Shown: positions 1 to 11,062 of the stretch, piece by piece | Layout: each line of letters begins with the position of its first letter | Numbering within the stretch: the stretch's first letter is position 1 | Assembly (NCBI RefSeq): GCF_022201045.2 | Contig: NC_068558.1 | Coordinates: forward strand, 52,059,501-52,123,500 | DNA length: 64,000 nucleotides | From: Citrus sinensis | Taxonomy: Eukaryota > Streptophyta > Magnoliopsida > Sapindales > Rutaceae | Direction of reading: 5' to 3' | The notes under the pieces: generated by a model | Databases searched by the model: none | What the model was told of the DNA's origin: nothing | What the model saw: only the letters and a program-made list of their open reading frames with translations | Translations under genes and position numbers: made by a program

Positions 1-68
1 GCAGGCTGACAATCTTTCTTGTTACGCATCTATCGGTATGAACAAGTGAGAATTGTAGAAATTAAAAG

Positions 69-254
69 GTGTGTTTGGGAGTGAAGTGTTGTAACTTTTA
101 ATCTGCAACTGCTGTGGAGTAAAAGCTATAACTGTGGAGTAGAAGTTGGAAAAAAAAACTTGCTAAGCTATCAAAGCCCAACTACAAGTGTTACCAAATA
201 CTGTAGTAGCTGGACTTTGAAAGCCCAATTACCTTACCACACTCCCAAACGGAC
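69..254. repeat. hAT-like MITE with inverted ends
   Basis: The left end reads GTGTGTTTGGGAGTG and the right end CACTCCCAAACGGACT, which are inverted copies of each other over about 14 bases (GTTTGGGAGTG core). The interior is under 200 bases and has no coding capacity. The GTTTGG-type terminus is typical of plant hAT-derived miniature elements. I could not see a clean 8-bp target duplication, so the exact ends are uncertain. Confidence 0.5.
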
Positions 255-3200
255 TCAAAACCAAGCCCAAGTGAGAGAAAATAGAATCAGTCCTTGAGTT
301 TTTCAGAACCCAAGCTTACAACAACATTAAAAACCTAATGCCATTACAGCACAGAGCAAAATCAAGTGTTTCCCATATAAAGTCCAGAGGTGTGCCTCAA
401 TTACTAGGACAAATCTGTGGTACCACTTTTCGTAGTGCAAAGAAAAAAAAACCACTTTTCGCTAGTGGGCTTCTAAAATGGCCGAGCCCTAATTCCTCTG
501 CTATTTCTGCGTTGCTTTGTATCTGTAAGCCCATTGTTTTTGCAACCTAGGAATGAATTGTTAAAGAGTTGGGCTTTTAACGCCCCTTTATAATTTTTAT
601 AACACCCCTTTTAAATATTATTCTTTAATTTGTAAAAAGTAAATTCATATTATATTAAAATTCATCATCTTCTAAAAATTTTCACTAAAAAAAAAATAGT
701 TGTTTTAAATTTTTATTTATAAAATACATATAAATTTATAAATTTTAAATTATTTTTATTACATAATTTTTATTTCCATAGTTCTAAATTTTTATAATTT
801 TTTAAAAATATTTTTAACTAAAATTTAAAATATAAATAAAATATGAGCATAAAAATTTATTAAAAATAATTTATTTAAATATTTAATGAAAGTTTTATTA
901 AAAATTAAAATAAATTAATCTGTCTTTAATTATTTAATACTCATTAGTGAACCCTTTCTCTGCCGCTGCCAATTCTGCTTTTCTTTTGTCTGACAAAGAA
1001 TTCCATTTAGGGTTTTTGTTTCATTGTGTTTCATTGTGCTCTCTGCAGGCCATTGTCTAAGACACTGAGATTCAATGCACTGAAAGTCATTCCAGCAGGA
1101 TCTTCTGGTGGTGGGAAGAAGGAGTTGTTTGGCTTACTAATTTGGTGTTGACCTGAGATGTCATAGAATCATATGAGGTGATCATGATATTCAGTCAGAT
1201 CTTTTATTTGATGTTGTTCTTTACCTGTTTATAAAATCCTAGGGGCGCAAGTCTGTAGCACTGGAAAATATTATGTTCTCAAAATTTTGGGATATTTAAT
1301 TATGCCATCTTTTTTCAAGGTTATTTCATTTCAATGTGGTTATTGAGTTATTTTCTATTTTCTTCTGCTAGGAGTTAAAATATCGATGTACCTCTTGTTT
1401 ATTTGAGAAGTAAAAATGGGCACTTCGAGTGATGCAACTGGGCTAGCCCGTTTGGCCTAAGTAATTGCTTTGCAATTAGGGCATCCTTGTGTTTTCAATC
1501 AATGGAATGATATTAGGAACATAACAATTCAGCCATCGCCAAGTTGTCTCAGTAGCTGCTTATTTAATAGTTCAATCCACTTGGTGTATTTTAATTTCTG
1601 CTGCTGCTTTTTGGTTAGTATGAGCGACAAGGGTCAGTTAGTGGTCATATCATGTTAAAAACGATCCTTGTTTGACAATATTAGGAATTGGATCTAAAAT
1701 CACCTTCTTTTTGGAGAGAAAGTAAAATGTTTCTTGATGATTTGTCACTTTTTCCTATTCTCTTCTCGTATGATGAATCACAACTTGGAACTTTTTTTAG
1801 TGTTTTCTCTTGATGTATATTTCTCAACCTAAAGGAGTATGCGTCTGCTGTAGAGCCAAAAGTATACGTGATTCTTTTCTTTTATTTTCCTATTTTGCTC
1901 CTCTCTTTCTGAAGTCAAATACCCAAATGTGTGTTGCTCAATTTTGTCTTGAGCTTCTTCAGATGTAGAGTAAAAGAAAAAAATTAGGATTTTAAAGTAC
2001 TTGGTCAACATAATTGGCTTCTCCAGCCATCACATTCACACTGAATTATGTCATTCTCCTTGACTTTTATTGATGGTGGAAAGACCCCAAATTGCAAGAA
2101 TGAAGTGGGTAATATTAGTACCTTCAGTATCTGGTATTTAATGGCACAGATCATTATGAAAAGATTATCAGGAGTGAAAGCTGTTTGTTCTATACAAGGG
2201 ATCAATGTCATAGTTTTTAGTGACATGCCAAGAGTGAAGAATAAGCAAAGTAACAGAAAAGAGAGGCCTCTTAACTTTAAAAGCAAGTGTGCTGGAGTGT
2301 TTCTATTTTTGCACTGTATATTCAGCTTTACCTTTATTGCTGGTTATTGAAAAAAAAAAAGGGGTGAAAATGTGAATGGCCGGCCATTTATCTTCTTAAA
2401 TGAGGTAGGTAACTGAATTTAATACCCTAGTTTAATGTTTTGTTGGACTTGAGGGGTGCAACCCACCTGATCTACCTTATATTTCATACGCCAGCGAGGG
2501 GGTTTGGCTAGCTCTTTTCTATTTTATGTTTTTATCTATTATTATTTTTATTTCTGTTTGTTTGTAACAATATAATCGTTTCTGACTTACAAACATAAGC
2601 ACCCATAAAGGTTTTTAATTTAGAAGCAATTAGCCCATTTAATGATCGAAAGCAGCTATTTTCGATTTGAGACGTTTGGTGTTGGTGCTGCAGTTTGAAT
2701 GAACTGGTTTTGAAGGAGGAAGAAGGACCCTTCATATTAACGTATAGGTGAGCCAATCCGCTTCGATAATTATCAGATTTTGACTTCTTAAAGCAAAGGG
2801 GCATTAGGCAAGAATAACTTTGAAAAATCCACTTGGTCAATTTCTGTAACTGAGAAGAATCAATCTTTCTTTTTCGAACCAAAGTTGTATTTCTTCTATC
2901 TTTGTGGAGGAGGAGCGACGTGTCTCTTTACCTCCTTTACTATGTCTTGTTGTCTCTCTTTTACTTCCAAAGTTTATACTTCAAACTGCTTTCACTTCTA
3001 CGCTTGTGGAGAAACAATTGGGTGGCTTTAAAAGTGACAAGTCCAATTGTGGAATCTATTAAATTTAATATTAAATATATCATTGAATTATATATAGTAC
3101 TATGAGACCTACTACGAGGCAAAGATGGTTCCACACAAGTTTTTTTTTTTTTTTTCCCGATTGTGTGACGCTGCCTGAGCTTATAGCTCAATGTATAATC

Positions 3201-3657
3201 GTGTGTATATTTTTTCTCTTAACCAACTTAAAACAAAATCATTTGTTTCATTTAAATAAGTTCCACAGAGATTCCTCAATCCCATCACCTTTCTGGACAT
3301 GCCAAGAGTGTGCGGAAAGCAATGTAGTGTTTCCGCACACGCGCGCAAGAATGAGATCATGCGACTATTATTAAATCATTAAAGAAGTTAAAATATAAGA
3401 AGATTATTAGGCTATTAATGATAATCTTTTTTGTCCCCTTTCTTTTCGATATGAAGGTATAATTATTCCTTAACTCAGGTTGTGAGCAAGTCATGCCTTT
3501 ATTTATATATATGTATATATGATTATAGAATAATGTATCGCCTTGCTTCTTGCATAATCTGCTCATTCCTCCCTATTAGCAGCAACCTTGCCTGTCCTTT
3601 CTAGGAACTGGCGCTCGCTGCATTATTCTTATAATTTAATTAGTAACGAGTATTCTA

Positions 3658-3658
<1 letters not shown>

Positions 3659-3689
<31 letters not shown>

Positions 3690-3690
3690 A
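3659..3690. repeat. Poly(C) then poly(A) tract
   Basis: Twenty-one consecutive C followed by about eleven A. It is one of several long C or G homopolymers in this window. Confidence 0.9.
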
Positions 3691-4152
3691 TAACGATATT
3701 AAGTCAACCACTTAAACAAGTAATTAGATCACAACTAATATAACTAACGGAGTAACGGTTCAGATCGCCATTCCATTTTCGCGTTAAAATAAATATTACA
3801 GAGAGATCGGAACATCAGATGATGAGGTGACAAATCAGGAACTGACACATGGCATGAGCCAACCGAAGCCATTCGTTCTTTCTCAAGGATGTTATTATTA
3901 TTGAGTATTAATTGACCCAGCTGCCTTTGCCTTTGCCTTTGAGTCTTAACATTCAGAAAGAAAGAAAGCGCATTTACTCACTTCAACTCAATTTGGCAGT
4001 TTACCAGTTTTCCATCTTGATCTTGAATGAAGAATTAAATGACGCCCTTCTCACGTGACCGTCATGTGATTTCCATTCTCGCACGGTCACAGTCACAGCA
4101 CCAATGTATGATGATATATTATCTATCTCCTATGATCATACATCTATCTGTC

Positions 4153-4160
4153 TATAAAAG
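4153..4160 (+). promoter_or_regulatory. TATA box of the ATL4-like gene
   Basis: TATAAAAG lies 147 bases upstream of the chosen ATG at 4300. That implies transcription starting near 4185, and supports the downstream ATG over the in-frame ATG at 4039, which lies upstream of the TATA box. Confidence 0.6.
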
Positions 4161-4299
4161 AAACTCACCGGCGCCAGATTATAGCTCTCTCTTTCACTCC
4201 TTCTCACCACTGTCATCATCATCATCGTTAACACCACCGCCGTACGATCTGTTTACTTATAATAACACTCAACACTCTCATCACCGTTCGCTCTCATCA

Positions 4300-5178
4300 A
4301 TGGAGAATCTTAAACCAAGCCTAATCATCATCATTTTAATCTTAGCCATCACCGTATTCCTCTCTATCTCCCTCTGCCTCCTCCTCCGCCACCTCAACCG
4401 CCGATGCCTCCGTCATCTCTCCACCGTCACCACCGTCTCCTCTGCCGACTCTCGTCGAGTCTCCAGCCGCCGCGTTTCGCCTGATAATCCTGCATTTTCG
4501 GTTATGGACTCGCTCCCTCTGTTCGCCTTCTCCTCCGTCTCTCGCCGGTCGTCTAGCGGAGGAGATTGCGCCATTTGTTTGTTCAAGTTCGAGCCTCACG
4601 ATCAGCTCCGTCTTCTTCCTCTCTGTTGCCACGCGTTTCACGCTCGTTGCATCGATACGTGGCTCGAGTCCAATCTGACGTGTCCTCTCTGCCGCTCTCC
4701 GATTATTGCCACGGAAACGGATGTGATGAAGGCTATACATGCTTCCTCTGGTGGCGGAAGTGACAGTTTCAGGCTTGAGATCGGCTCCATCAGCCGCCGC
4801 CAAGCCGGTAATGAACCGCCCGGAGAGCCGCAACGACGTTCCTACTCTCTCGGCTCGTTCGACTACGTAGTTGACGAGGAGTCTGATATCACGACGAGCC
4901 AAATACACCGGGGAAGCATGTCCGACAAGGAGGAGGTTGGCGCTCAGGCAGCTTCGGAGGCGAACCTAGCATCGGAGGTAGCCGCGGGAAGGAGCTGGCT
5001 CAAGGACTACGTTGACCGGCTCTCTTTCTCTGTCTCTTCACGTGCCATGTCCTTCAGGAGCTCCGGGAGATTCTTCACTGGAAGCAGTCGCCAGAGCGAT
5101 GTGGGAGATTACGACATGGAGACCAACCGTGTTGGCGAAGAAATCAGCGAGTTTTTTCGCTGGTTTTCAGGGGTATGA
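4300..5178 (+). CDS. RING-H2 E3 ubiquitin ligase, ATL family (ATL4-like)
   Basis: A single-exon gene for a 292-residue membrane-anchored ubiquitin ligase. Residues about 8-29 form one hydrophobic transmembrane segment, followed by a basic patch. The RING-H2 domain has the ATL spacing: Cys90, Cys93, Cys109, His111, His114, Cys117, Cys128, Cys131, with the Trp of DTW after Cys117. The motif before the ring (VMDSLPLF) is a variant of the ATL GLD box. The C-terminal half is Ser-rich and acidic, without a known domain. ATL proteins pair with E2 enzymes to ubiquitinate targets at endomembranes or the plasma membrane, often in stress and defence responses; the target here is unknown. The frame stays open upstream to 4039, but the TATA box at 4153 and a start just before the membrane segment favour 4300. 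By resemblance and by position next to CPN10 it matches Arabidopsis ATL4 (At3g60220 from memory). Confidence 0.9.
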   Translation: MENLKPSLIIIILILAITVFLSISLCLLLRHLNRRCLRHLSTVTTVSSADSRRVSSRRVSPDNPAFSVMDSLPLFAFSSVSRRSSSGGDCAICLFKFEPHDQLRLLPLCCHAFHARCIDTWLESNLTCPLCRSPIIATETDVMKAIHASSGGGSDSFRLEIGSISRRQAGNEPPGEPQRRSYSLGSFDYVVDEESDITTSQIHRGSMSDKEEVGAQAASEANLASEVAAGRSWLKDYVDRLSFSVSSRAMSFRSSGRFFTGSSRQSDVGDYDMETNRVGEEISEFFRWFSGV

Positions 5179-7148
5179 CTTGTAAATAATACACAATTTT
5201 TTGTTTTTGTTATTTTTTTTTAAGGCTACAACCCCAGGCGGTATGTTGTGTTTCTTTTGCTTTATCCACGCTACTTTTTTCTTTTTTCTTTTTTAATTTT
5301 CCTTTCAAAATTTAGGTGAATGAATGAATGAAGTGGATACAGTCAAACTTAAGTCTCCTTAACTAGGGGTGGGGATGCCTTTTGTCCTGTGTAGAGATAG
5401 ATTTTAAGTAGAGGGCATACGCGTCCGTTCAATATCAGACGATTGAGATTTGCAGGTTGCGTATTTTTTGAATCACTACTATGAATTACCGTATACATGG
5501 TACTGAGCTGTGTCTATTATGTTTGCTTTCTTTCAATTTTGTGGTGATGATTTAATGACACACAATACGTTGTATTGAGCATTTGAGTGGGTGCATGAAA
5601 ATCACCGATCATTTATGAACGAGTTGGTATCATATTGTACTGCACCGTGTATATAATTAATTTCGAAAATTTTGATTAATGATAGGAATGGTGTTGGTTA
5701 GGCGTCAATCGCTTGAAACCTTTTAGTTAGTTTGATGAATTCGAAAGCTCTTTTTTTAAAGCTAAATTGAATTAAGATATGATGCAGTTGTGAGACCCAG
5801 ATAATTAATTCTTTACTTTGTGATTAATTCAATTGAGTGTCTTTATCTCTGGTTTGAAGTCCCTGTTTATTTGCCGTGAGTGATAAAAAATTCTTGATTT
5901 TGAATTATCAAAATTCTTCTTGATTCCTACTGTAATATATATTTTATTTAGAGTGATGATACACCCACAAACTATTGTACAAATTTATTTTGTACAAACT
6001 GATTTATCATTAATTTATTGGTTGAGTGAAAATATAAAATAGATATTTAATTCAATTAATTTTATCATGTCATATCAATTTATATAAAATAAATTTATAC
6101 AAAAATTTATGGTTATATTATTACTTTTTTTATTTATTTGATCTTGGAAAGACTGAATTTCTCATAATGGATAGCTAAAAGAAGAGGCATAGTAATGATC
6201 ATTTAATTTTGTCATGAATATACGAGATTGATAGAGTGGGAAAGTATCAATTATTTTATTTTTGTAACACACAAGTATCAATCTTTACTGAAATTGCTTT
6301 TATTCGTTTCATGTTTTCTTTAGTTTTAAGTCTAAAAAATTGGAGTTGCAAAGAATATTACTTGTGAAATCTACACTCCTTTCTTAATGTTACAAATCTC
6401 ACTCAAATCCAAATCTTGTATTTAACAAGTAATAAGTAAGTGGTTTCAGTTTGGAAGGAATGGCATCATGTTGAGAAAGGAAAGCGAAGTTTTTGGTAAG
6501 AGGAACAGGATAAGGAACTAACCACAGGCATTTTGATATAACAGTTAGTTGAAACAAATCTTACAAACAGCCACTCCACCAACCTACCCTACCCTCGAAT
6601 GAAACTGGATTCTCGCATACTTCGGAGCAGACCAAGACAAAAACACGCGTATGCCAAAAAACATGACCACATTCTTGGCTAACAACTAGATCGACATATC
6701 TGACTACCCTTTACTAAATTGGAATTGGATTCATATCAAATCCTAATCTCTGGTACAAAGAAATGGGCAAAACTAATGAAAAAGATAAATATATACATAT
6801 ATTACATAAGGAAAACTTTCTATTCCTAAATTAAATTCTGAAACGAGTTTACAAAGAAATGTTGTAAACGGATTTTTACTACTTGTAAACTCTCCCCAAA
6901 TTTTAATTCCAGACCTGAAGCCTCTATTATATAATAAAACAACCGATTTTATCTATTGACTGAAACACCCTCCCAGGCTGACCATTTTTTCTGTGTGAAT
7001 TCTGTGGACTGTCTCTAGTTAACATTCATAATATTCGTCAGAAACTAAGGAAAAGGTGAGAAAATTGTATTATACAAGATTCTTCTCATAATGTTCATTC
7101 AACTGAAAAATCCTCAAGCATTGTCTCTCTCATTTTCTGAACTCTCAC
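5179..7148. other. Intergenic, one MITE
   Basis: The 3' flank of the ATL4-like gene and the space before the minus-strand GPI-protein gene. Besides the MITE at 5951-6127 I see only AT-rich sequence. The part from about 6900 to 7148 is probably the 3' UTR of the minus-strand gene. Confidence 0.6.
5951..6127. mobile_element. Mutator-like MITE (palindromic)
   Basis: A 177-base element whose halves are inverted copies: the left half begins GAGTGATGATACACCC and the right end, read on the other strand, begins AAAGTAATAATATAACC, with similarity continuing for over 50 bases. Both sides carry TTTTATTTA (5942-5950 and 6128-6136), a perfect 9-bp duplication, as expected for Mutator-like elements. The flank is low-complexity, which lowers the weight of that match. 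No coding capacity. Confidence 0.65.
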
Positions 7149-8924
7149 TCAACAATGGTAGAAATTTTGTAGAATATAATAAATATAAAGTAAACCCACC
7201 ATCAAGATGTTGCAAAAAGACAGACCGGTCTTGGTCTTCTCTCCATCACTGCAAGTATAGGTGCTTCCACTGAAGCATCCTTTCTTCTGCCTGATCCCTT
7301 CACCATGATCATCAAGAACAAACGTGGAATTTGTCTTACCGTCACTAAACAAAACACACCAAAAGAAACTTTTGTGGAACCCAACCAATCCGACTCCTAC
7401 CTCAGTATGTGATTTATTTCTCAGAAGGGATAATGCCTTCTTGTCCTTCACTAGAACATCTGAAAAGGCTCGTGATGGTTCAAGATACTTTGTTTTGCAT
7501 CCCACCATGTGGCCGGTTATGGTGCCAAAAGTGGGCAGCTCTACACCACAGTTGGGAGCAAAAACTTCAGTGAAGTCATCTTCAGGTGGTTTACAGTTCA
7601 CAGCGTTGCCGGTAGAGCAGTTCCCCTTGCACAGTTCGACATATTGTAAAGCCATGCAGCCAAGCCCAGGACTGTCGTTCAGTTTTCGGAGCTTTTGAGA
7701 TGTTCGATTGTTGTTAATGATGTCAACAAGATCATTTGCGGGGTTTCCTGTATCCGTATGTCGAAAAACAATCAATTACTTACACCACTTATCAAGAATG
7801 CATCAATAGTTTTCTCAGAGTACTTAAGATTCAGGACGAGAAGAAATTTCATAGAACATCAATAGTTTGTTTTTTCAAATCTATGAGCATCAAGAATCAG
7901 AACATTCAACATTATGACAGTTAGCATCACCGCTCTCAACACTCGACAACACAAGTAATGTGCATGTGCATTCTCAATTGAGATGAAGTTTTCAGCTTCT
8001 GCAGGTGAAGGCTATACTAGTAGAGAAGAATATTAATTAGACGCATGCCAATGATTTCGGTCATTATTTTGAGGAAGCAAGACATTTAATCACTTTATAA
8101 AGTCAATTTATCTTTTTGTGTTGTTGAATTGTGATGCGAAACTGATATGCTAGTCCCGGCGTCCGTTCATAGGCCTGATTATGGACTACCCACTCCAATG
8201 ATTACAGTACCAAACTGGGGCGCTTACACACAAAGCAACCCAGTTTCATGCTTTCTTGAATAGCATAAACAACCAACAACAAAGTGGTGTATTCTGTTAG
8301 TAAAACAAAATTCAAGTCAATTTTGAACCATTTCCCTTTACGGGTTGTATTTCATTCATCAATATTATTATTATTATTTCTTTAATAATATGTAGCCAGC
8401 TTCTCGGAATGCCAATTCTCAAATGCAGAGGTTGCTTAATGGAAACCAATTTAATTTGTCAAGAAGAAGATGAAACGCCATCTATTTTATCTTGATTTTT
8501 CTTCTCGGAATCGTTTTAGTCTCGAATTTTTGTAATGTAATGTGATAAATTAAAGTTGTCGTTCCCTCAAGTCGTAGGTACTTACATAACTAGAATCTTT
8601 GAAGATTCGAAACTTTTGAACATCCAATCTCTTGCTCCATTTTTCACAGAATCACCCAAGAGCACAATAAACAGCAAAATCACCCAATTGCAAAAACACA
8701 GACACAAGATAAAAGCAGAGTTTCAGAAAAGAAAGCAAGAAAACACGTGCGCCCAGGAGCTTATATGCAAAAAGCTAACTTTTAAATAATCTGTTAGCAA
8801 GGTTTCAGAAACTAAACAAAGGGAAATGAAGAGCTATGTTACCATGTTTCTTAGAGCAAACAGCAACCAAGAGCAGTAGATGGCAGAGCACAGTCCACTC
8901 AAAGAAACAGAGCTGCTTCACCAT
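7149..8924 (-). CDS. Plant GPI-anchored glycoprotein (At5g19230-like), two exons
   Basis: Coding exons are 8843-8924 and 7149-7747; the join is G|GA giving GNPANDL and keeps frame. The product is about 226 residues. It begins with a signal peptide (residues 1 to about 25, MVKQLCFFEWTVLCHLLLLV), and ends with a hydrophobic tail (FCNILMVGLLYIYYIL) fitting a GPI-anchor signal. The middle has many cysteines (CMALQYVELCKGNCS, VNCKPPEDDF, FAPNCGVELPTFGTITGHM) and an NNNRT glycosylation-type site, as in the plant-only family of Arabidopsis At5g19230, At5g19250 and At3g06035. These proteins are predicted to sit on the outer face of the plasma membrane; their biochemical role is not known to me. The last codons could instead be spliced away at a GTGGGT just before the tail, so the extreme C terminus is less certain. 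Confidence 0.85.
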
Positions 8925-10039
8925 TGTAACCAACCAACAATGTCAGATGTTGGGCTTCTTCCTCTACCAGAAAAAAGGGAGAAAAAAAAGAGTGAGAAGC
9001 AAAGTAGAAAACCCTAGGCTTATTAGTAAAGAGTAAACTGCCTTTCCAGCCTATTTTAAGAAGGATGTTGGTTTGGTAATGGTGTGAAAAAGAAAATCAG
9101 AGGGTGAAAATGGATAATATTTTGCGGGAAAAAAAAAGGGTAAGGGATAAAAGTGTTAAAAGAGATTAAAGACAATTTATGGGACTTGTGGTCCCCAGTA
9201 GCCGTTGATTGAACCGTAAATGTGTATTACTTTTTGGCAAAATAATTGGAGTAGCGGCAGATTTTCAAATGCTTGCTTTGCTGGATGCTGGACGAGGACC
9301 CACGTTGTGTCGTTCACAGCAAATTAAGCATGTAAATACATTTTATTGAGATTATACAAATACATTTTAATGAAATTATTGGTCTTATACTTTATAGCTC
9401 TGTGTCAGACTCAATAGATTTGAGTGATTGGTGGATGTAAAAACTTACTGATAATTATTAAAAAAAAAGTTATTTGATCAATTAGAAATTATCAATTCGG
9501 CATTTATGTTTTTTTGACATATCAATTCACTAATTATTATTTTTTTCTCTTCAAGGTAGAGGAGTTTGTTTCTCAAGATTCAAACTTGGGTGATCATCTA
9601 AATAAAATTACTTGAAAACTAATCAAATAGGCCACAAAGGCAATTCACTAACCAAACCTTGTCTTTTTAGTTTTTATCAATTTACTAACAAATTGTTAAC
9701 ATCATTAATGAAATGTAGATGTTACATGGATATTTAAGGTGTTTCATTAATTTGATTTCTTTAGGTTAAAATGACATCATTTTAACGATAAGAACTCATC
9801 AAATACAGTTTCTTCGGATGCGTTTGGTATCAACTCAATTTCTCATTTTAATTTTAATTTACTCGAAATACTAAATCTTCAATTATTTTTAAAATTCTTT
9901 CTAGGTTCAATTTCCCCGTCTGATTTTAGTTCTATTAATTTTATAACGCAATTAATTTTAAATGTTTAATTTTTTCAAGGATAGATTTATAAATAATGAA
10001 TTTTGTTAATTTTTTCATTTAGAGGATAAAATAATCTTT
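8925..10039. other. Intergenic between GPI gene and Mutator-like element
   Basis: Promoter side of the minus-strand GPI-protein gene (from 8925) followed by AT-rich DNA. No gene, RNA or clear repeat seen. Confidence 0.6.
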
Positions 10040-10836
10040 GAGCAGAGCTATTAGCACCCCTCAAAAACTCTCATCAAGCCCCTTTCCTTAACCCCACCCC
10101 ACCCCACCCCATCAAATAGCTAGAAATTTTAATATATCTATTTTAATTTCATAAACACGCTTAAGAACATAAACGATAAAGAGTCCTCGAACAAGAAAAG
10201 AAAAAGTAAGCAATAAAATCCAGTAAAGACTTAATCTTTTTATTGCATAAATGGCAGACTCTTCCTTGTCCATGAAGTTTAAGAGCCCAATCATGGCAGT
10301 ATTTATTATCAGCACCAAAAAAGTTGCATGAAATCGAATTTGACCAATTGTAGAGAAGCCAAAAAAAGACAAATTATTTAAATGATTAATTAATAATAAT
10401 ATTTTTTTATATATATAGGATTTTGAGTGTTTGTACTTTCACTTAGAAAAATAATTAGAAATAAAAGATCTTTCATTAATAATGAGGTTTGATTAATATG
10501 TTACAGTTTTATCTTAAAGATGAGAATAAAAGAGAACAAACTTTACAACATAGTATTTGATTGTTAGGTGAGTTTTTAAAAATCAAATCACTATAATTTT
10601 TATTAGGTAAGGTAGAAATCAGTTAGAAAAAACACATATATTTATGCATGGAGGAAAGAAATCTCTCAATCATGGGGTTCAATTTAAGAAGAACAAAAGG
10701 GTATGCCCGGAAATAAAATATGTGGAGATAAAATAATAAGTTTTTAACATTATTTAATCAGATTTCTAAGAAAAGAGTTTTGTGAGAGTTTTAGATGAGT
10801 ACAAATAGCATTACTCATAATTACTCATAATTACTC
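10040..10836. mobile_element. Mutator-like element, 797 bp, copy A
   Basis: The left end reads GAGCAGAGCTATTAGCACCC with CAAAAACTCTCA just inside. The right end, read on the opposite strand, reads GAGTAATGCTATTTGTACTC followed by TAAAACTCTCA. The element is flanked by a perfect 9-bp duplication, ATAATCTTT (10031-10039 and 10837-10845). The last 10 bases (ATAATTACTC) are repeated in tandem at the right end. On the minus strand about 10112-10372 is an open, hydrophobic reading frame of roughly 85 residues without ATG start, partly shared with the second copy in the TGD4-like intron. I do not recognise it; it may be a captured host fragment or chance. Confidence 0.75.
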
Positions 10837-11062
10837 ATAATCTTTTCAATCATTTTTAGAATTTTAAGGATAAAATAGTCTTTTATCATAGATTATGTTA
10901 AATATTACGTTACTTCTAAATATTTGAAGATAAATTGATTAAAAAAGTAATAAAAGCTTAGGTGGATCTGAATTATTATCAGAGTTCCTAATGAGTAATG
11001 ACGGATTGATAAACCAAAAAACTTAGGTCTTAAAATTAAATAAAAAAATGTAAATATAATAA

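Larger units (their letters stand above)
1..4152. other. Gene-free 5' stretch, AT-rich
   Basis: No gene can be supported here. The stretch holds a small hAT-like repeat near its left end, a very AT-rich block (about 590-920), scattered short open frames without family resemblance, and a 21-base C run followed by an A run at 3659-3690. One short reading frame after a possible acceptor (about 1049-1160) looks vaguely exon-like (see findings) but I cannot name it. The last part, from about 3750, is probably the promoter of the RING-H2 gene. Confidence 0.6.

Noticed and set aside
2048-2350. Open frame of 100 codons on the + strand
   Set aside because: No family resemblance, no promoter or intron signals, and an overlapping frame of similar length on the other strand; looks like chance.
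4342-4908. Open frame of 188 codons antisense to the RING-H2 gene
   Set aside because: A shadow of a GC-rich, Arg- and Ser-rich coding region; the sense frame has an intact RING-H2 domain.
7324-7698. Open frame of 124 codons antisense to the GPI-protein gene
   Set aside because: Shadow frame; the minus-strand frame has signal peptide, cysteines and tail of a known family.
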